A DNA stretch of 64,000 nt from Lichenostomus cassidix (GCA_008360975.2 CM039181.1:6618380-6682379), one strand, 5' to 3'; counted from the first letter of the stretch, positions 11,781 through 24,468 are shown. Notes: generated from the sequence alone by a model not told the origin. Translations and numbers: made by a program.

Positions 11781-13987
11781 ATCTACTACCCGTGTGGTGT
11801 TGAGGTATCTAGGACAGCAGATGAGGAAATAGATACTATTTCACTGGATTTCTCTGTAATGAGGAAGAATACGGAGGGCTACACTAAAATCTCTTTCTAA
11901 AAAGGAACATTGGTTTTTAAGAACAAAAAGAACAATTGGCCTTCCTCTCTCTCCACACACACACACCCGTTTCCACACAGAGCCAGGATTACATTAGTCA
12001 GAGCAGGAAAGTCTTTCTTCATACACAAAATAAACACCTCAGATGGTTTAAAGGGACAGTCCTGAAAAGATCAACATTAGTCCACAGGTTTTGCCAAGGA
12101 AGAAACTGCATTCATTCATTTTCCCCTTTAAAACTAGTGAACATATAATTAAAAATAAGCAGTAAAAATCTAGGGTTTAGTCCTGAACACATTTAGTAAA
12201 AGGACACTGAAGCTTGAGGACCTCAGCAAGCTTTCAATTTAATATCCTACAGGGACTATTCCAATAACCTGTTGTTAATAGCAAAAACCCCAATAACTTT
12301 CATAAAGATATATGAATATTTGGCTTTCCCCAAAGTAGAAAAACAGCACAGACAAGTTCCTGAGAATTTAAGTGATAATCAGGTGGGGAGAAGATTAAAT
12401 ATTTTCCACCCTTTTCAAAAGATGCCTTTTTCCTTTCCTCCAGCTCTGTTGTATGAGTTTTTCAAATACCACAGCATAAAAGAACGTCAGTGGAAGAGCA
12501 TTTAGGGGCTGAATGCCTTCAATAGCATCTAAGACAGATGCTGTGTCACTAAGTGCCCTGGACCCTTTTGGGAAGTGGAGCAACCAACAAAAGACCGGTT
12601 GGGTTCTGTTTGTTTTGGTTTGTTCCAGAAAAACATTTTTGATGAAACATAAAAAAAAGAAAAAAAAGAAAAGAAAAAAGAAAAAAATAAAACTAGGGGG
12701 GTTTTAGCATTGGGACGAAAGAAATATGTAAGAACAGCTCTTAGCAGTCATCAGCTCCTGAGTGCATAAAGCACTAGGTCTGTTCCTGTCTTCACAGAAG
12801 TAACTAGGAAAAAATCCCTTTATTTTAGAACCCCACATATAAACTTGCAATGATTCCCATCCTAGGATGATAGAGGTTGTATATAAATGTTATTTAAGTC
12901 ATTCTTTGTGTTTCTAAATACAAGTTTTCTGAGTTCACAACAGCTAAAAGAATATTTTTAAGGTTAAAGGGAGCAGAATTTGAAGGATGTTGTAGTGAAA
13001 AACAAGAAGTAACCACAAACTTGTAACAAATAAAGGAGTGGGTAAACAGTGTGCTGCCTACTGCCTCCTTGATCTGAACACTCAGATAATTTTACTTTTG
13101 ACCTGATACTCCTCAATATTCTCTTTTCTGCTTTTTTAGATGCTAAATACTTAAGAATAGGGGTGGATGCTGCTGTTCAGCATCTGCAAAGGGAACACTG
13201 AGCCTTAAAGAGGACTTTGGAATGATGCAGTGATTCCTTTTTTTAAACCCCAGTTATCTCCATGCGAGTAGAGCTGACCAAGCTCAGAAATCCTGTCTAT
13301 AAATAATCACAATCACTTAACACAATCACTGACACAATCAGAGACATTACAGCAATGTGTTTGAGCTGTGAGAAATAAGCACTGTACACATCATTTCCAT
13401 TCTCCACTCCTAAATTCAGAGGGTGACCAGAAGGCTGAAGCATCACATTTGAGAAGTTTGAAGGTCAGCTGAGCTTTTGCAAAGGGTTAAGGATGCCCTG
13501 ACACTACACCACCACCCTCATGGCATTTGCTGCCCAACTCTGCTGCCCACTCACCTTTCTTGCCTTACCTGGGCTCTGCCAGCTCAGAGCTCCTCAGCAC
13601 CCATCCCTGTCTCCTCACTGCCTGAATTGCTGCAATAAAGATCCTCACTTCTGCAAGCTGTCCCTCGGGAGAGCTGCTAATTCTTGAAGGAGTGAGAGAA
13701 ACTACAGAGGGTGGGGAGGCTGGGACAGGAGAGATGCAGGTGCTGCCTGAAGGTATTTCTGGGATCGGGTGAGGAACAGCTGGAGCAGCAGGAGCACAAG
13801 CTGATTCCCACCTTAATGCACCTCATCTCAGATGTTTCCATCAAACAGATGCCAGAAAATTCAGCAATCTGTCTTCTGGGAGCATTATTGAGTGAAAGCT
13901 GGAACTGATTAAACACTACCATAGGAATGGTGACAAACAGCTTCACCAAGAAGGGTCTCGAGATCACTTCACCAACAATTCACTCAC
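11781..13987. other. No confident gene; noncoding with one A/G tract
   Basis: Between about 13677 and 13967 both strands are open for 65-96 codons, a common outcome in G+C-richer noncoding DNA. I see no domain. The A/G tract at 12651-12692 is listed separately. Confidence 0.5.
12651..12692 (+). repeat. A-rich purine tract
   Basis: Runs of A interrupted by single G bases. The sequence just upstream is not gene-like, so I do not read it as a retrocopy tail. Confidence 0.8.
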
Positions 13988-14145
13988 TCAGAATTTGCCT
14001 GCCAGGGTCCAGAATGTGAATATTTGACATGCTGCCCCAGGTTGCATCCTCCTCTTTGAGGCTTTTTACTGCTTGAATTTCACCATCAGTCATGTGGCTT
14101 TTAATCATGAGTGAATGAGCGTTGCCACTCTGGTTGATGTGGTAG
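13988..14145 (-). CDS. Very tentative exon-like open segment
   Basis: On the minus strand this 158-bp segment is open in one frame and encodes a mixed-composition peptide including HMTDGEIQAVKSLKEEDATW. It is followed by a reasonable donor (CTGA then GTGAGT) and preceded by TTTCTCTAG, an acceptor with only a short pyrimidine tract. An open run of about 60 codons can arise by chance and I recognise no family. It may equally be noncoding. No partner exon with matching phase was identified. Confidence 0.15.
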
Positions 14146-14577
14146 CTAGAGAAACTATCCATTCCTTCCAAAAAATCCTCCAGCAGAAACAGACCACCTA
14201 CCCATTATAAGCCAGGGTTACCAGTGAAAAACCTATGAAGGGGGTCACATGAATGGAGAGCAGTGTGCATGTTTTATTAGTTTGAACAACAAGGGAATAG
14301 ATGGATGAAAGATAAGGTAATGATTTGTGACAGGAGTCCAAAATTTGATTTCAGCAATTAAATTACCCTTCTAAGAGATCCCCAAGGAAATCTATTAAAA
14401 TACCATCTTCCCCTATCCCCAAAGTACACAAAAGCTGCCTAGTAACTGTCCAGTATCACTGCCTTTGTGACATGTTGGATGATTCCCAAGACAAAAACCA
14501 TATGCTGTCCGATGAATGGTAGAGCAATCCACAAGGAAAGGCTATTCTTTAAGTTACTTGCCCTGAGAAAAAAAACA

Positions 14578-14616
14578 CAAAGAGAGAGAGAGAGAGAGAC
14601 AGAGAAAGAGAGAGGA
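14578..14616 (+). repeat. (AG)n microsatellite, slightly interrupted
   Basis: About ten uninterrupted AG units followed by a degenerate continuation (ACAGAGAAAGAGAGAG). It lies within noncoding sequence. Confidence 0.9.
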
Positions 14617-16146
14617 ACTAACAACTTTGCCACAAAGTTTGCACTAAAACATAGGGTTTGGTTTTGCTTGCTTGGGTTTTCACCAGTTAAGCAGAACTAC
14701 TCCCAGGTCACAAAATCACATCCCTAGAAAGTGTGAGAGGATTTTCACTCTGGAAGCTGTGAAAGCTCTGCACCAAAGGCAATCCCCCACGTTCAGAGGA
14801 GCAGGCAGCAGTGAAAACTGGGTTGGCTAATGCTTGATCATCATATTAACCCTTTCATCAGTTCCCTGGGACTAAGCTTTCCCTCTCACCACCACTCCAT
14901 AGCTGTCCTACACTATTTTTATATCTAAAAATATCTATATCTACCCCTACTGCACAAATACTTCTAAACCCAGAAGTTTCAGATGTGAAGCAAAGAAGAG
15001 GAACAAAAGAACACATGATGAACTTCTGTACCATTGTAGAGCTAAGGGAGATTCTTGGTTTGTCTCAAGCTAGATATAACTTTCTGGCCTAAAAATAACA
15101 CTTGCAGACAAATGCAGAATGCAAAGATTGAGCAACACAGGACTTGGGTTCTTACCTATGTCACACCTCAGGTGCCCAATTTGCTTATTCACCACTGGAA
15201 AATGTGTCTGTTGATGATAAGAAGCCACAGTTCAGATGTGGCATTTTGAAATAGCAGCATGGCATCTGGAACAAGGAATCAATGTGGCTGGTATCAGGGA
15301 CAAAGCTTGCTCCCAGTCAGTTGTTCAGTATAGCTCAGAGTAACTCCCTACAAGACACTTTCATTATAACTTTTATTTTAAAAAAACAGCTTCCAGTCAT
15401 CATCTCTCTATGCAGTGAAACATTATGTGTTCAGTTGTGATTTTAGAAGCTATGAATAAAAGGCACTTTTTTTGTGAGAAACTTCCATTTTTTGAGGCAA
15501 GCATCATTTCAGTTCACTGCTTTATCCACACACATGCTCCAAATCCACAAATTTAGGCATTTGCATAACTTTCACTGAATTTCTCTTTCAGAATAACAGA
15601 AACTCATCAAATGTGCAGGATTTTAGGCAAATGAGCAGTTTAGGCAGATGCATATAGTTAAGTGTTTGCAGGACATTTAAGAGGTCTGGTATGTAGCTAT
15701 AGAGGGCTATGTGCATCTCAGGGAGGAGCTTTGTGAAGAGAACCAGAATGCTTTACCCACCCAGCCTGGGACATTTTCAATTCCAAAGCCTTCAAGTCCA
15801 TTCAACTAATCAACAACCTCATAAAATTGCTGCAAAATTCAACAACAACCGCAACAGAAAAAAGAAAAAATAAAGATCATTTTTTTCCACACCATGATTT
15901 TCCTTTTCTTAAAGAAAACTTTCATCTCTGAGGAAAACTAAAGAAATTTCAAAGTATGATATCTATAAATATTCCAGATACACTTTTCCCTCTGTATTAT
16001 TACTTATGATCCTGAAGCAAAAAGCCCAGAATGAAAGCTGCTCAAACCCTTTTTCAGTCTAGCCCCAAGTCTAGTTAGCATTCTGTTCAGAATATCCTAC
16101 TTTGACTGTGAAAAGGAGCAGTTACCTCTTTCATAAGCAGCTTTAG

Positions 16147-16192
16147 AGAGGAAAAAAAAAAGGAAAGAAAGAAAGAAAAGAAAAAAGAAAAA
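16147..16192 (+). repeat. A/G-rich tract with GAAA units
   Basis: An A-run followed by repeated GAAA units. Simple low-complexity DNA with no nearby transposon body recognised. Confidence 0.85.
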
Positions 16193-18169
16193 TTCTGTCC
16201 TTGAAAAGCTTGAATAGATGCATAGCATTATGAGTCTGGTAGGAGTGACTGGGACAAGTACCTGAAAACTTACTGAGGCCAAACCTCCTCTGATTTACCA
16301 CAGTCAGGGTTTTACTCCATTGCTCCACAACACATTTCTACACATAAATCCTGCAAGGCTGCTGCCTAACCCCATGGGCAGGTGGGTCCCTGTTCCAGCA
16401 CTTCTAAGGATCCCTAAAGATGTTGTGTTGACATGGATGCCCATTAAATCCTGGAATGCACTTAGAATACACCTAAACCTGCTGAGATTCCTTGTTGTGA
16501 TGCTCTCCTGCTAATCTTGTCTGCAAGACCTGACAATCAGGGATCCCTGTGCCCATCAGTGACAGGCAAAGTGCAGCAAGGCAAGAAGCAGCATCTGCTG
16601 CAGCATCAGTTTGGTGTAACTCTCCAACAGATAACTCAGAATCTCATACAGAAGACATTAATGTAATAACAGGAAACACAACACTTACAAAATCAGTGGG
16701 TTTTGATTGGTTTTGAATGCCAATGATCACAAAAAACACAGCGTAAAAATGCTCAGTGTTTTCCATTACCTTTGATGTTGGAGACTGCTGGAGCTCTACA
16801 CCCAAATATTTTGTCAGGAAATGTGTTTGACACACATGCATTGCTTCTTAGAACTTTTATAATACCCCAGGCCAGAAAGTGGATACTGACCTGTTAGGAA
16901 AAAAGAGTAAAGGCATTTAATTTTATTTTCCATTCTGATTATTGCAACAAGTAAAAGAGAAGCTTCTAGTTGATATACAGTGTAAAATGGAACAGGAGAA
17001 AATTTTTTTGGTGCTCGCACTGAAAAGCATTAGCTGTGATTTTGGTTTATGAAAAACTTAATTTTTAAGTGACAGACAAAAAAAAATCACCTTTACATTT
17101 CTTACGAACACTTTTTGTCACCTTATAATTTCCTGGCATGTTCAAATGACCAGGAAGAGATTGTAGGATACTCACATGGATTTCCAAATACTTCCAAAAA
17201 TTTCCAGATCAAATCCTTTGGACTGGAATTTAGCCATTAATCCTGGGACTCAGGAAAAATCAACACAATGTGAACTGCCTGAAGGAGGGATGGCAAGGAA
17301 GAGATGGAAGAGTGCAGCAAGCTCTGTGCCATTTGCACTGCCAACATCTGATGGCTCTGGTAAGCCTGGTGGCCTCAGGGAGTTCTTTCTGCATCATCCC
17401 AAGTGGGTCATTTGGAGGACGCTTTGGGTGTATGGAGCATGGCTGGGCAGTGGTCAGTGCACAATGAATGAATAAATGTCTGATTTGCCTAGCAGTCAAG
17501 CAGGCAGGATTCAGCCAAGCACTGGAGATGGAAGGAAGAACATGACACTGGAGAGGTACTACCTAAAATAAACTCACACACACACGTGTTTAGTTCTGAT
17601 TCTAATCTCTGACTTTTACAGCATGGCCCTTGTAAAGCCATTGCATCTCCAGATCTCATCTTTCCAGGTGTGAAACATCTACTCATTCTCCATTTAGCAC
17701 AACAAGGGCTAAATGCTAACCTAATACAAAAAACAAGCAGCAGGTATATTCTTCCAGGGAGCATTTTCCCAGTCATATTTCAAGTAACCAGGAAAAATGC
17801 TGGTTTATCCCCATGAATGGAAGGAGGGGACCTTGCCCAGGGGCATCCTCTCCTTGTTCCTCCTGGATCCCAGCAAGGCAAGAGCTCCCCGTGCCTCCTT
17901 GCCAAAGCCAAGGGATTGTTTCCAAATCTGTGAGCCAAAAGGCTGATTATTCTTTCTGGACACACCTCCATATCCCTGGTTGCTCCTTTCTACACCTATC
18001 GTTCCAGCAGAAATCCCATTGTCTCTTATCTTCCCTCTGCAGGATCTTTTCTATTTTTAGCCAGAGCAATGCTGGATTTTATTTCCTCTTCTTTCCCTCC
18101 ATCCAGTCCCCTCACCACAGCCCCCCTCCACCGCCATCCTACACAACCAAAGTGTAAACTTCAGAAACT

Positions 18170-18760
18170 ATTTGTATTTCGTGGGCATTCACACATCATG
18201 CCAAAACGATGGCCCAAAACTTTGGCGGGTAATCCCAACCCCAGAATCCGTGAGCTGATGATGAATGGCTGTGAAGCCTTTGTGATTGCTCAGGCTCCAT
18301 TGTGGCTGGAACAATGGAGGAGGACACAAGTCTGGCTCAGGAGAGCAACGGATAAAACTGTTGGGGAGAATGGCGGGCTCCTGCCGACATGACCACTTGT
18401 TGACATTGAAAGGATTCAAAAACAAGTGAGCAGAAACAGAAACGATTCTGTTCGCCGAGGCTATTAGCCGCAACGTGTGGCAGTGGAGCGGTCACTCCTG
18501 ATGTGTTTCCTCGCTAATGAGCCCTGAATGCCCTATTAAACTGGGATGCTATAGGCCCAGAGCCACTGGGACAATGCCATGCATGAACGACTCCCCCAGC
18601 ACCTATTGGCTGCCCGCATGAAGGAAGCAACTGGCAACACTCAGATTTAAACGGGGCTGACAGTACAGTTAAATGATCATTAATTAGAGTTGCTGGACAG
18701 ATAGGGACTCAAAGCAATTCTTAATGACAAGATAACAGTCTAGTATTACTCAGCTTTGCT
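18170..18760. promoter_or_regulatory. Strong candidate conserved noncoding element
   Basis: This is one of the most non-random blocks in the window. It has a high local density of retained CpGs (TTTGGCGGG, AATCCGTG, CAACGGAT, GCCGACATG, GTTCGCCGAGG, AGCCGCAACG, GGAGCGGTC), an inverted pair of SOX-type sites, and an AT-rich half with TCATTAATTAG homeodomain words near 18680. A CCTATTGGC (CCAAT box on the minus strand) lies near 18602. Both strands have open frames but neither peptide resembles a family. Inference: a developmental enhancer, or a small promoter of a noncoding RNA. Confidence 0.45.
18295..18319. promoter_or_regulatory. Inverted pair of SOX-type sites
   Basis: The arms CTCCATTGT and ACAATGGAG are perfect reverse complements over nine bases with a seven-base spacer. 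Each arm contains the SOX-family core ACAAT. The sites face away from each other, opposite to the classical SOX9 dimer orientation, so dimer binding is not assured. The pair sits inside the CpG-rich block. Confidence 0.5.
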
Positions 18761-21199
18761 CAAGTTCAAGATTGGACCCTGTCTTGGTCTTTGTGCTGGA
18801 CAAGGCGGGTGTCAAGTTGATTTTGGTTTCATTCCTATATTCACAAACCATAAGAAATGTTTATTGCATGTTGAGGAAGTTACAGAGATTTTTATGTGTA
18901 AAGATGAAAATAATCCTGTGTTTCCTGTGTTAAGAGCAGATTTTGCGCCGAAAAGTTCACATTAGAAAATGGAAAAGAGAACAGTAAAAAGAATTACACT
19001 TCTAATAACATGTTTGTAAATGAATCCATAAGGAAGCCTCCACTCACCCATTTTCTGTGCTCTTTCATCAGCCTCTCTCCCCAGGACTTAACACAATCTG
19101 TTCATCCAACTTCACACCAACCTTACAGCTCAAGCCCCTGGTTTGTTCAATCAATCACTCAATACTCATCTGGGAAAATAAGAGAACACAGCATCAAACT
19201 ATCAAGCATCAGTAGCAAGAAGTCAGAACAAGACATGAACTCTGGCTTGAGGGCATCATCCCCATCCATGGGTTTGGGAAGAGCCTTTCCCCAAGAGCAC
19301 ATTATATCCTAATCACCACTGAGGCACAAAACTTGTGAAATCGCATTCTGGTTAGTAGGTTCTAAACCTTGATTTCTAAGTGTAAAATTTTCTCAACTAA
19401 AGAGGAATCAGAAAGATACTAATGCAAAGGATAGCATTATTTTTTGGGTAGTGTAAGTCTTACATGTTTCACTGATCAACAGGAGGAGTGGAGAGGAGGG
19501 TGAGGATGCCTCCCTACCTCCCTCTTTATTTCCCCTTTTTTTCCCCTCAACAGGGCTGCTAGCATCCCTTCCAGCACACACAGACTCAGCAGCAGAGGGT
19601 GGACTTACACATTTTGATCCATTAAATGTTGGACCAGGACATGGCAAAACTCGCCCTGACATCATGAGGTTGGGGGTCTATTTTACAGAGGCAGCAGGTG
19701 GTCAGGCTCTTTGTCTGGCAGGAAAGGCAGCCTATCTACATCAAATTCCAGCACTGAGACTCTCAATCATGCCGGAGTTTTCAGATGTCCCAAGAAAATC
19801 TGTTTAATTTCTGACTTTTAGGCATCAAACATAGCCCTAGACAATGAATTTCTAGATTTGTACAGCATGTCATAGCATTATTTTTTTTTATGAACAAATT
19901 TTAGGCACCTCTCTGGAACTGTGAAATAAAAGGATTGATTGACAAAGTGAAAACAGAACCTAAAACCTTGCATTCTTCAAAAGACACTCACTGATTTTAT
20001 AATTCTCTGGAGCTTTACATGACATACTCTGTGGGACTTTACACAAAGCAGGTGAAAACATGAGGGGACTCTGTGAGAAACACAAGGGGAAGGAGTGACA
20101 TAGATATGGATATGACTGTTTGGGGGTTTATTTCTATTTAAAGTTTTACAGAAACTGAGAGACAGCTGCGCCATTGAGCACTTGCCTCAGAGAATTTGTA
20201 AATCAGCTTGTTGTGTTAATATTTGCTCAATAATCCCCATTTCACCTTCCTAGCTCAGGTCTCTGTCACACATATGGCTGCTGTGATGTCCAGAGGTCCC
20301 AGCTGAGAGGGGCCCCAGGATGCTGGGTGCAGGATGAACATATAGGCTTTATTATGGTAAAGCTCACACAATAATTACATCCTCCTCTTGGCAGAGGGAT
20401 CACTGAGGAGGAGGATTGTGCATTTGCTATTGTCTCTCCTTCCTTTGATGCCTGGGCTGAGCTCTCATTAGGCCTAATTGGACACTTGCAGGATGCCCTC
20501 GGTGGAGGATATACCTGTGTGTTCTCCACGCCCAAGGAGGGACTGGAAAATGGGATGATGGCTCCTTCAGGGAGGCTCTGGGGCCACACTGTGCTGGCCA
20601 GATGGACACCCCTGAGGGCCAGAGCTGCTGGAGTGTGGCTGACAGTCCCCATGGGCACTGGCTGGGGTTGAGAGCTCAGCAGCAGCAAGGCAGAGAGCTG
20701 CAGCATCCCAGAAACCCCCTTGCCTCATCTGGAGAAGGAGAGGGATGTCTGATCCATGCAGTTTGTCCCACTGGGTTTAATTTCTTTGCTTTTTCTAAAG
20801 CAGCATTACAGCTTTCAGGTCAGACTGTGCTTCCTCCATGGCACTCAGGAGGAGTTAGACTGGGATTATTTATGACAAAAACAATCAAACCTTGCTTTTT
20901 ACATATGCTGGGCTCTGTTTTAGTTGTCAAGATCAGGAAAAATAACATTGCATTTAAGGTAAGCTGGGAGGAAATACATAGCCAGCTTTTCTACCCACCT
21001 GATATATCTGTCACAAGTCTCCCCTGTTGATTTAAACCTCAGTGCTCGTTTCTACTCTGGGATGAAAACCAACACCAAAACAAACCCCACTTTTGTCAAG
21101 GAATATTCAAAGGAATGTCATGTCAGCAAAACTTCAATGAAAGCAAGGAGCATTGAGATGCACAAAACTATAATGTCCCCAGTCCCACATAGCTCTGTA
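18761..21199. other. No gene recognised; noncoding
   Basis: A minus-strand open frame of 146 codons at 20266-20706 and a plus-strand one of 142 codons at 20602-21030 lie in a G+C-richer patch. Neither has a domain, signal or splice-site context, and the patch is also open in overlapping frames. They are probably chance. Confidence 0.55.
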
Positions 21200-21591
21200 C
21201 CATATGGCCAGAGAGAAGCAGATGGGCCAGGTCACAGCGGGAGAAGAGAGGGAGAGACTCAGAATTGTTATCTGACCCAGTGGGCCAACACTAACAGACT
21301 GTCCCCAGTGACCAGGCTATTATTATCAGAACGGGTTGATAAGAATGTGATCCCCACATTTATTTGCCCTCAGGTAGTTTTCACATGTGACGCCCGATCA
21401 AAATGACCTTTTTTTTTTGCAGATGTTTGTTTTGGGGCTGGATCGTTTGACTCACAAAGAAGCCACGAATTGCACTGCTCTTGTCTTTTATTGATTTTAG
21501 ATGCCAGCTTTTCCTATCTGTTTACTTGACTAAAGTTCAGAAAGTGGCTTGTCTAAATAAGATCAATTCAACAATAAATGACGCAAAAAGA
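21200..21591. promoter_or_regulatory. Candidate conserved noncoding element
   Basis: Seen: GAACGGGTTGATAAG, CACATGTGACGCCCGATC, CTGGATCGTTTGACTC, CCACGAATTGC, CTTTTATTGATTTT and GATCAATTCAACAAT, an unusual mix of retained CpGs and HOX/PBX-like words. It runs directly into the ATT microsatellite. No coding frame of note. Inference: enhancer-like. Confidence 0.4.
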
Positions 21592-21661
21592 TATTATTAT
21601 TATTATTATTATTAATATTACTATTATTATTACTATTATTATTATTGTTGCTGCTGCTGTT
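21592..21661 (+). repeat. (ATT)n microsatellite grading into (GCT)n
   Basis: About 18 trinucleotide units, mostly ATT/ATTACT variants, end in a short GTTGCTGCTGCTGTT run. Imperfect units suggest an old, slowly decaying array. It abuts the candidate element just upstream. Confidence 0.9.
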
Positions 21662-24370
21662 ACATGGCTGTGTAAACATTAGCCCAGCAAAAAGAAAAAG
21701 CAGAATAGCATGGTTACTGTCAGAGAAATCCTGGGATGTCTGATATGATTTCAGCAGGAGAGTTCCATGTTACTGTGTTTCTCAGTGAGCTGCCCATTAT
21801 TAGCAATAAGAAAATTCCCCAGCCTATTAAATTGCAAGGTGTAGTTACCTAAACATTACATGGAAAAGTTTTGGAGGTATTATTGCAGGGAAAAAAAACC
21901 CCAACAACAAAAAGGTACAAAATCACATGGAAAATACTTGCATACAAATGCTGGAGACAGAAGTCAGCCATTTCTGGTTATAATTCAAAGATGCTAAGTA
22001 TTTCACTGTAGGTTTGTTACTCATGAGTAAGCTTATCTGTGTTAGATTTTGTGGCTTTTCCTCTCAAACACCTTCTAGCCCACAGCTGATGCCCACTTGA
22101 GGTATTCAGTACCACTACTCTTGACTTTGCATCTAGGAGATTTCACCAGAGGAGAGCTCAGCATCTGCCCCATGCTGCAGAGTTCCTGTCCCCCTGGATC
22201 CTGACCTCTCAAATCACACCCATCCTTTTCCTGCTGCTGAAAAAGGGACCTGAGCCATGAACCTGAGGGACCAATGCTCTTGTTTGCAACAGTGAGGGTC
22301 ATGTCACTGCTTGGTATCTCCAACCAACCAGAACCTTTTTTTTCTTCTTTTTGTCCAAGACTAGATGCTGATGTTCCTCTTGGGGGAGTTATTTCTTAGC
22401 TGTATAAACAATAGCTAGAGATGGAGCAGTGAATTTTACAGCAATGATATCATTTACTCATCCCATTCTAAGCTATTTTGTAAAATCAAGACTTTGCTGA
22501 CCAGATTTTCCTGTTTGACCTCATGCACAACTAACTAGTTATTATGGGCTGCAAAAGCAGGAAAGCTCTGTGTCCAGAATCTCTAAACCTTATTAAAATG
22601 GCCATTTGGGACAGTGTCACTCTAATTAAAACAGAGACTTATTGCTGCTAAATGACATTACCAGAGCTCCCAGAATTTAGGCAGATCGTTACCTCTCGCT
22701 GAGCTTGGAGCCTCTGGCTGACTTCTCTGTGAATCCTCTCCTTGACACATCATCCTTGGGAAGCTCAGCACTTGCGCAGAGATTTCGCACGGGGAGGGGT
22801 GATTTTCTGTGTCCCAAAGGTGCAGTGGAAGCTCTCTGGGGTCTCCCTGGATGACAGCACTTACTCCAGGTTGGAGCTGTGCTGAGGGAAAGGGACTGTG
22901 GCTGTGGCTGTGTGTGCATCTGCATACAGGCAGTGGACAAGGGTTAATTAAGCCCTTCAAAGAGAATTTTGTCCCTGTAGGATAGTCTACACCATTTACC
23001 AGTGTCTGGGGCTGTGGGCTAGCTCTGGATTAGGATCCAATCACATTTTGCTGAGTGATATGTAGTGTAATTTTTGCAGATTTTGTGGGCTGGAATTAAA
23101 CTTTTCCCACTATTGACTTCCAATGGGACAAGCATTCCTAAACTACAGGAGCATGCAAGGAAAGCCCATTCCTCATCTGTAGAGGTGTGAGAGCACATCT
23201 AAGAGAGGAAAGGGGATTTATTTGTTGGTTTGCCACTCCTGGATTCTCCCACCTGCTGAAAATTGTAAGTCTCCTACTGAAAATTAAGGTTATTCAAGGT
23301 AATTCAAACATTTCTGGGTAAAAGTAGTTCTGGAGTCTCTGCTGTGGGTGTGAGGACATAGTACCTCTGGACATGGCCCAGGGGAGCTGTAACCCCACTG
23401 TGGGACACACAGCACCTCCCTCAGCTGTGCACTGCCAGGTTACCCAGACTGACACAGGTACAGCACAGCCACAACACACTGCCTTTATTTTCAGTGCCAT
23501 GGAGGCTCATTTCACCTCATCTCTACTTTGATGAAGTATTTTGCTCTTGTGCCTCTGAAGTAATTTAATCCAGTTATTTTTATTTGGTCTAATACTTAAA
23601 ATACTACAAGCCACCTCTGGTTTGAATACCTGACTGATTTGCTTTAAAGATGCTCTTTGCTCTTCTGAACCGACTGTCTTTTCTCCCCATTTCCTCTAGT
23701 TTATAAGAAAAAGCTTCCATTGACTGGTCAGACACAGAAATATTTCTGAAAGGCAAGCAGTTAGACTTCTGGGAAAGTGAATGATATATTCAGGAACTTC
23801 CTAGAAATGACAAAAAGCTATATGAGGGTGCCAAAACTCTGGTCACTCACAAGAACTCTTTCAATATACATACAGAAGCAAAAATGACAAAGAACAAAGA
23901 AAACAGAAGATGCAAAGAGGGGAAGAAAACCAATTCCCCAAGCTTTAAATGCTTAGAGATGGACTGTTGATCACTTAGTGCAAGTGATTTCTCCTGCTAA
24001 CCAGGAACACGATAGAAACAAAAATCAAAGTATAACTCTGCTCAACATACATTGTCCCAGCTGGATGCTGCAAAGTACATTTCATCACAAGCCAAAAGAA
24101 CAGCCCTCTCTGATGCTTACTCCAATGTCTCAATTTCTGGATTAAGCTGCCCCATTGTTTTGAAGCACAGTTATGGTTTAGAGATCAATGGGACATAGAC
24201 TATCCTAATCTACTAGGAACAGCCCATAGCAGAGAAGGGATACTCCTCACTAGAGAGCCATCTAAGTCTTCTAATTACTTTGGCTCCTGATAGATTGGCT
24301 CTTACCCCCTTGAATTCCTTTGTCACTGAGGAGTTAAAATTCATGAGCGTCGATGCTGCTGAATGCTTAC
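21662..24370. other. No gene recognised; possible intron
   Basis: Noncoding sequence. If the exon call at 24371-24468 is right, this is the intron downstream of it on the minus strand. No second exon with compatible phase was recognised. A G+C-richer patch at about 22680-22960 has minus-strand open frames without domain content. Confidence 0.5.
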
Positions 24371-24468
24371 TCCAGTGCTGCTATTTTCTGCGCCAAGCTA
24401 GCCATCGCCGCAAAGAGTCGGAGGTCTGTCAGGCCATCTGTTACATAATAGTCAACAATCTCTAAAAT
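24371..24468 (-). CDS. Candidate internal coding exon, protein not recognised
   Basis: On the minus strand a 98-bp open segment is bounded by a pyrimidine-rich acceptor (ending TTTCCCCAG) at its 5' side and a donor GGA|GTAAGC at its 3' side. Entered in the open frame with phase 0 it encodes about 32 residues beginning ILEIVDYYVTDGLTDL and continuing with an Ala/Leu-rich helix-like stretch (MASLAQKIAALE). It leaves two bases of a split codon (GA) at the end. The segment retains several CpGs (in ATCGCCGC and AGTCGG) while its flanks do not. I do not recognise the protein and found no second exon in the same phase. A conserved noncoding element that happens to be open is the main alternative. 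Confidence 0.4.

Larger units (their letters stand above)
14146..18169. other. No gene recognised; noncoding with simple repeats
   Basis: Contains the (AG)n run at 14578-14616 and the purine tract at 16147-16192. Open frames are short and lack recognisable domains. Around 17176-18160 there is a G+C-richer patch with overlapping open frames on both strands and a short CA run at 17575-17585. Confidence 0.55.

Noticed and set aside
12651..12692. A-rich tract as a retrocopy poly-A tail
   Set aside because: No coding or SINE body precedes it and interrupting G bases are regular, as in simple repeats.
20266..20706. Minus-strand 146-codon open frame
   Set aside because: G+C-richer patch open in several frames on both strands, no recognisable domain or paralogue signature.
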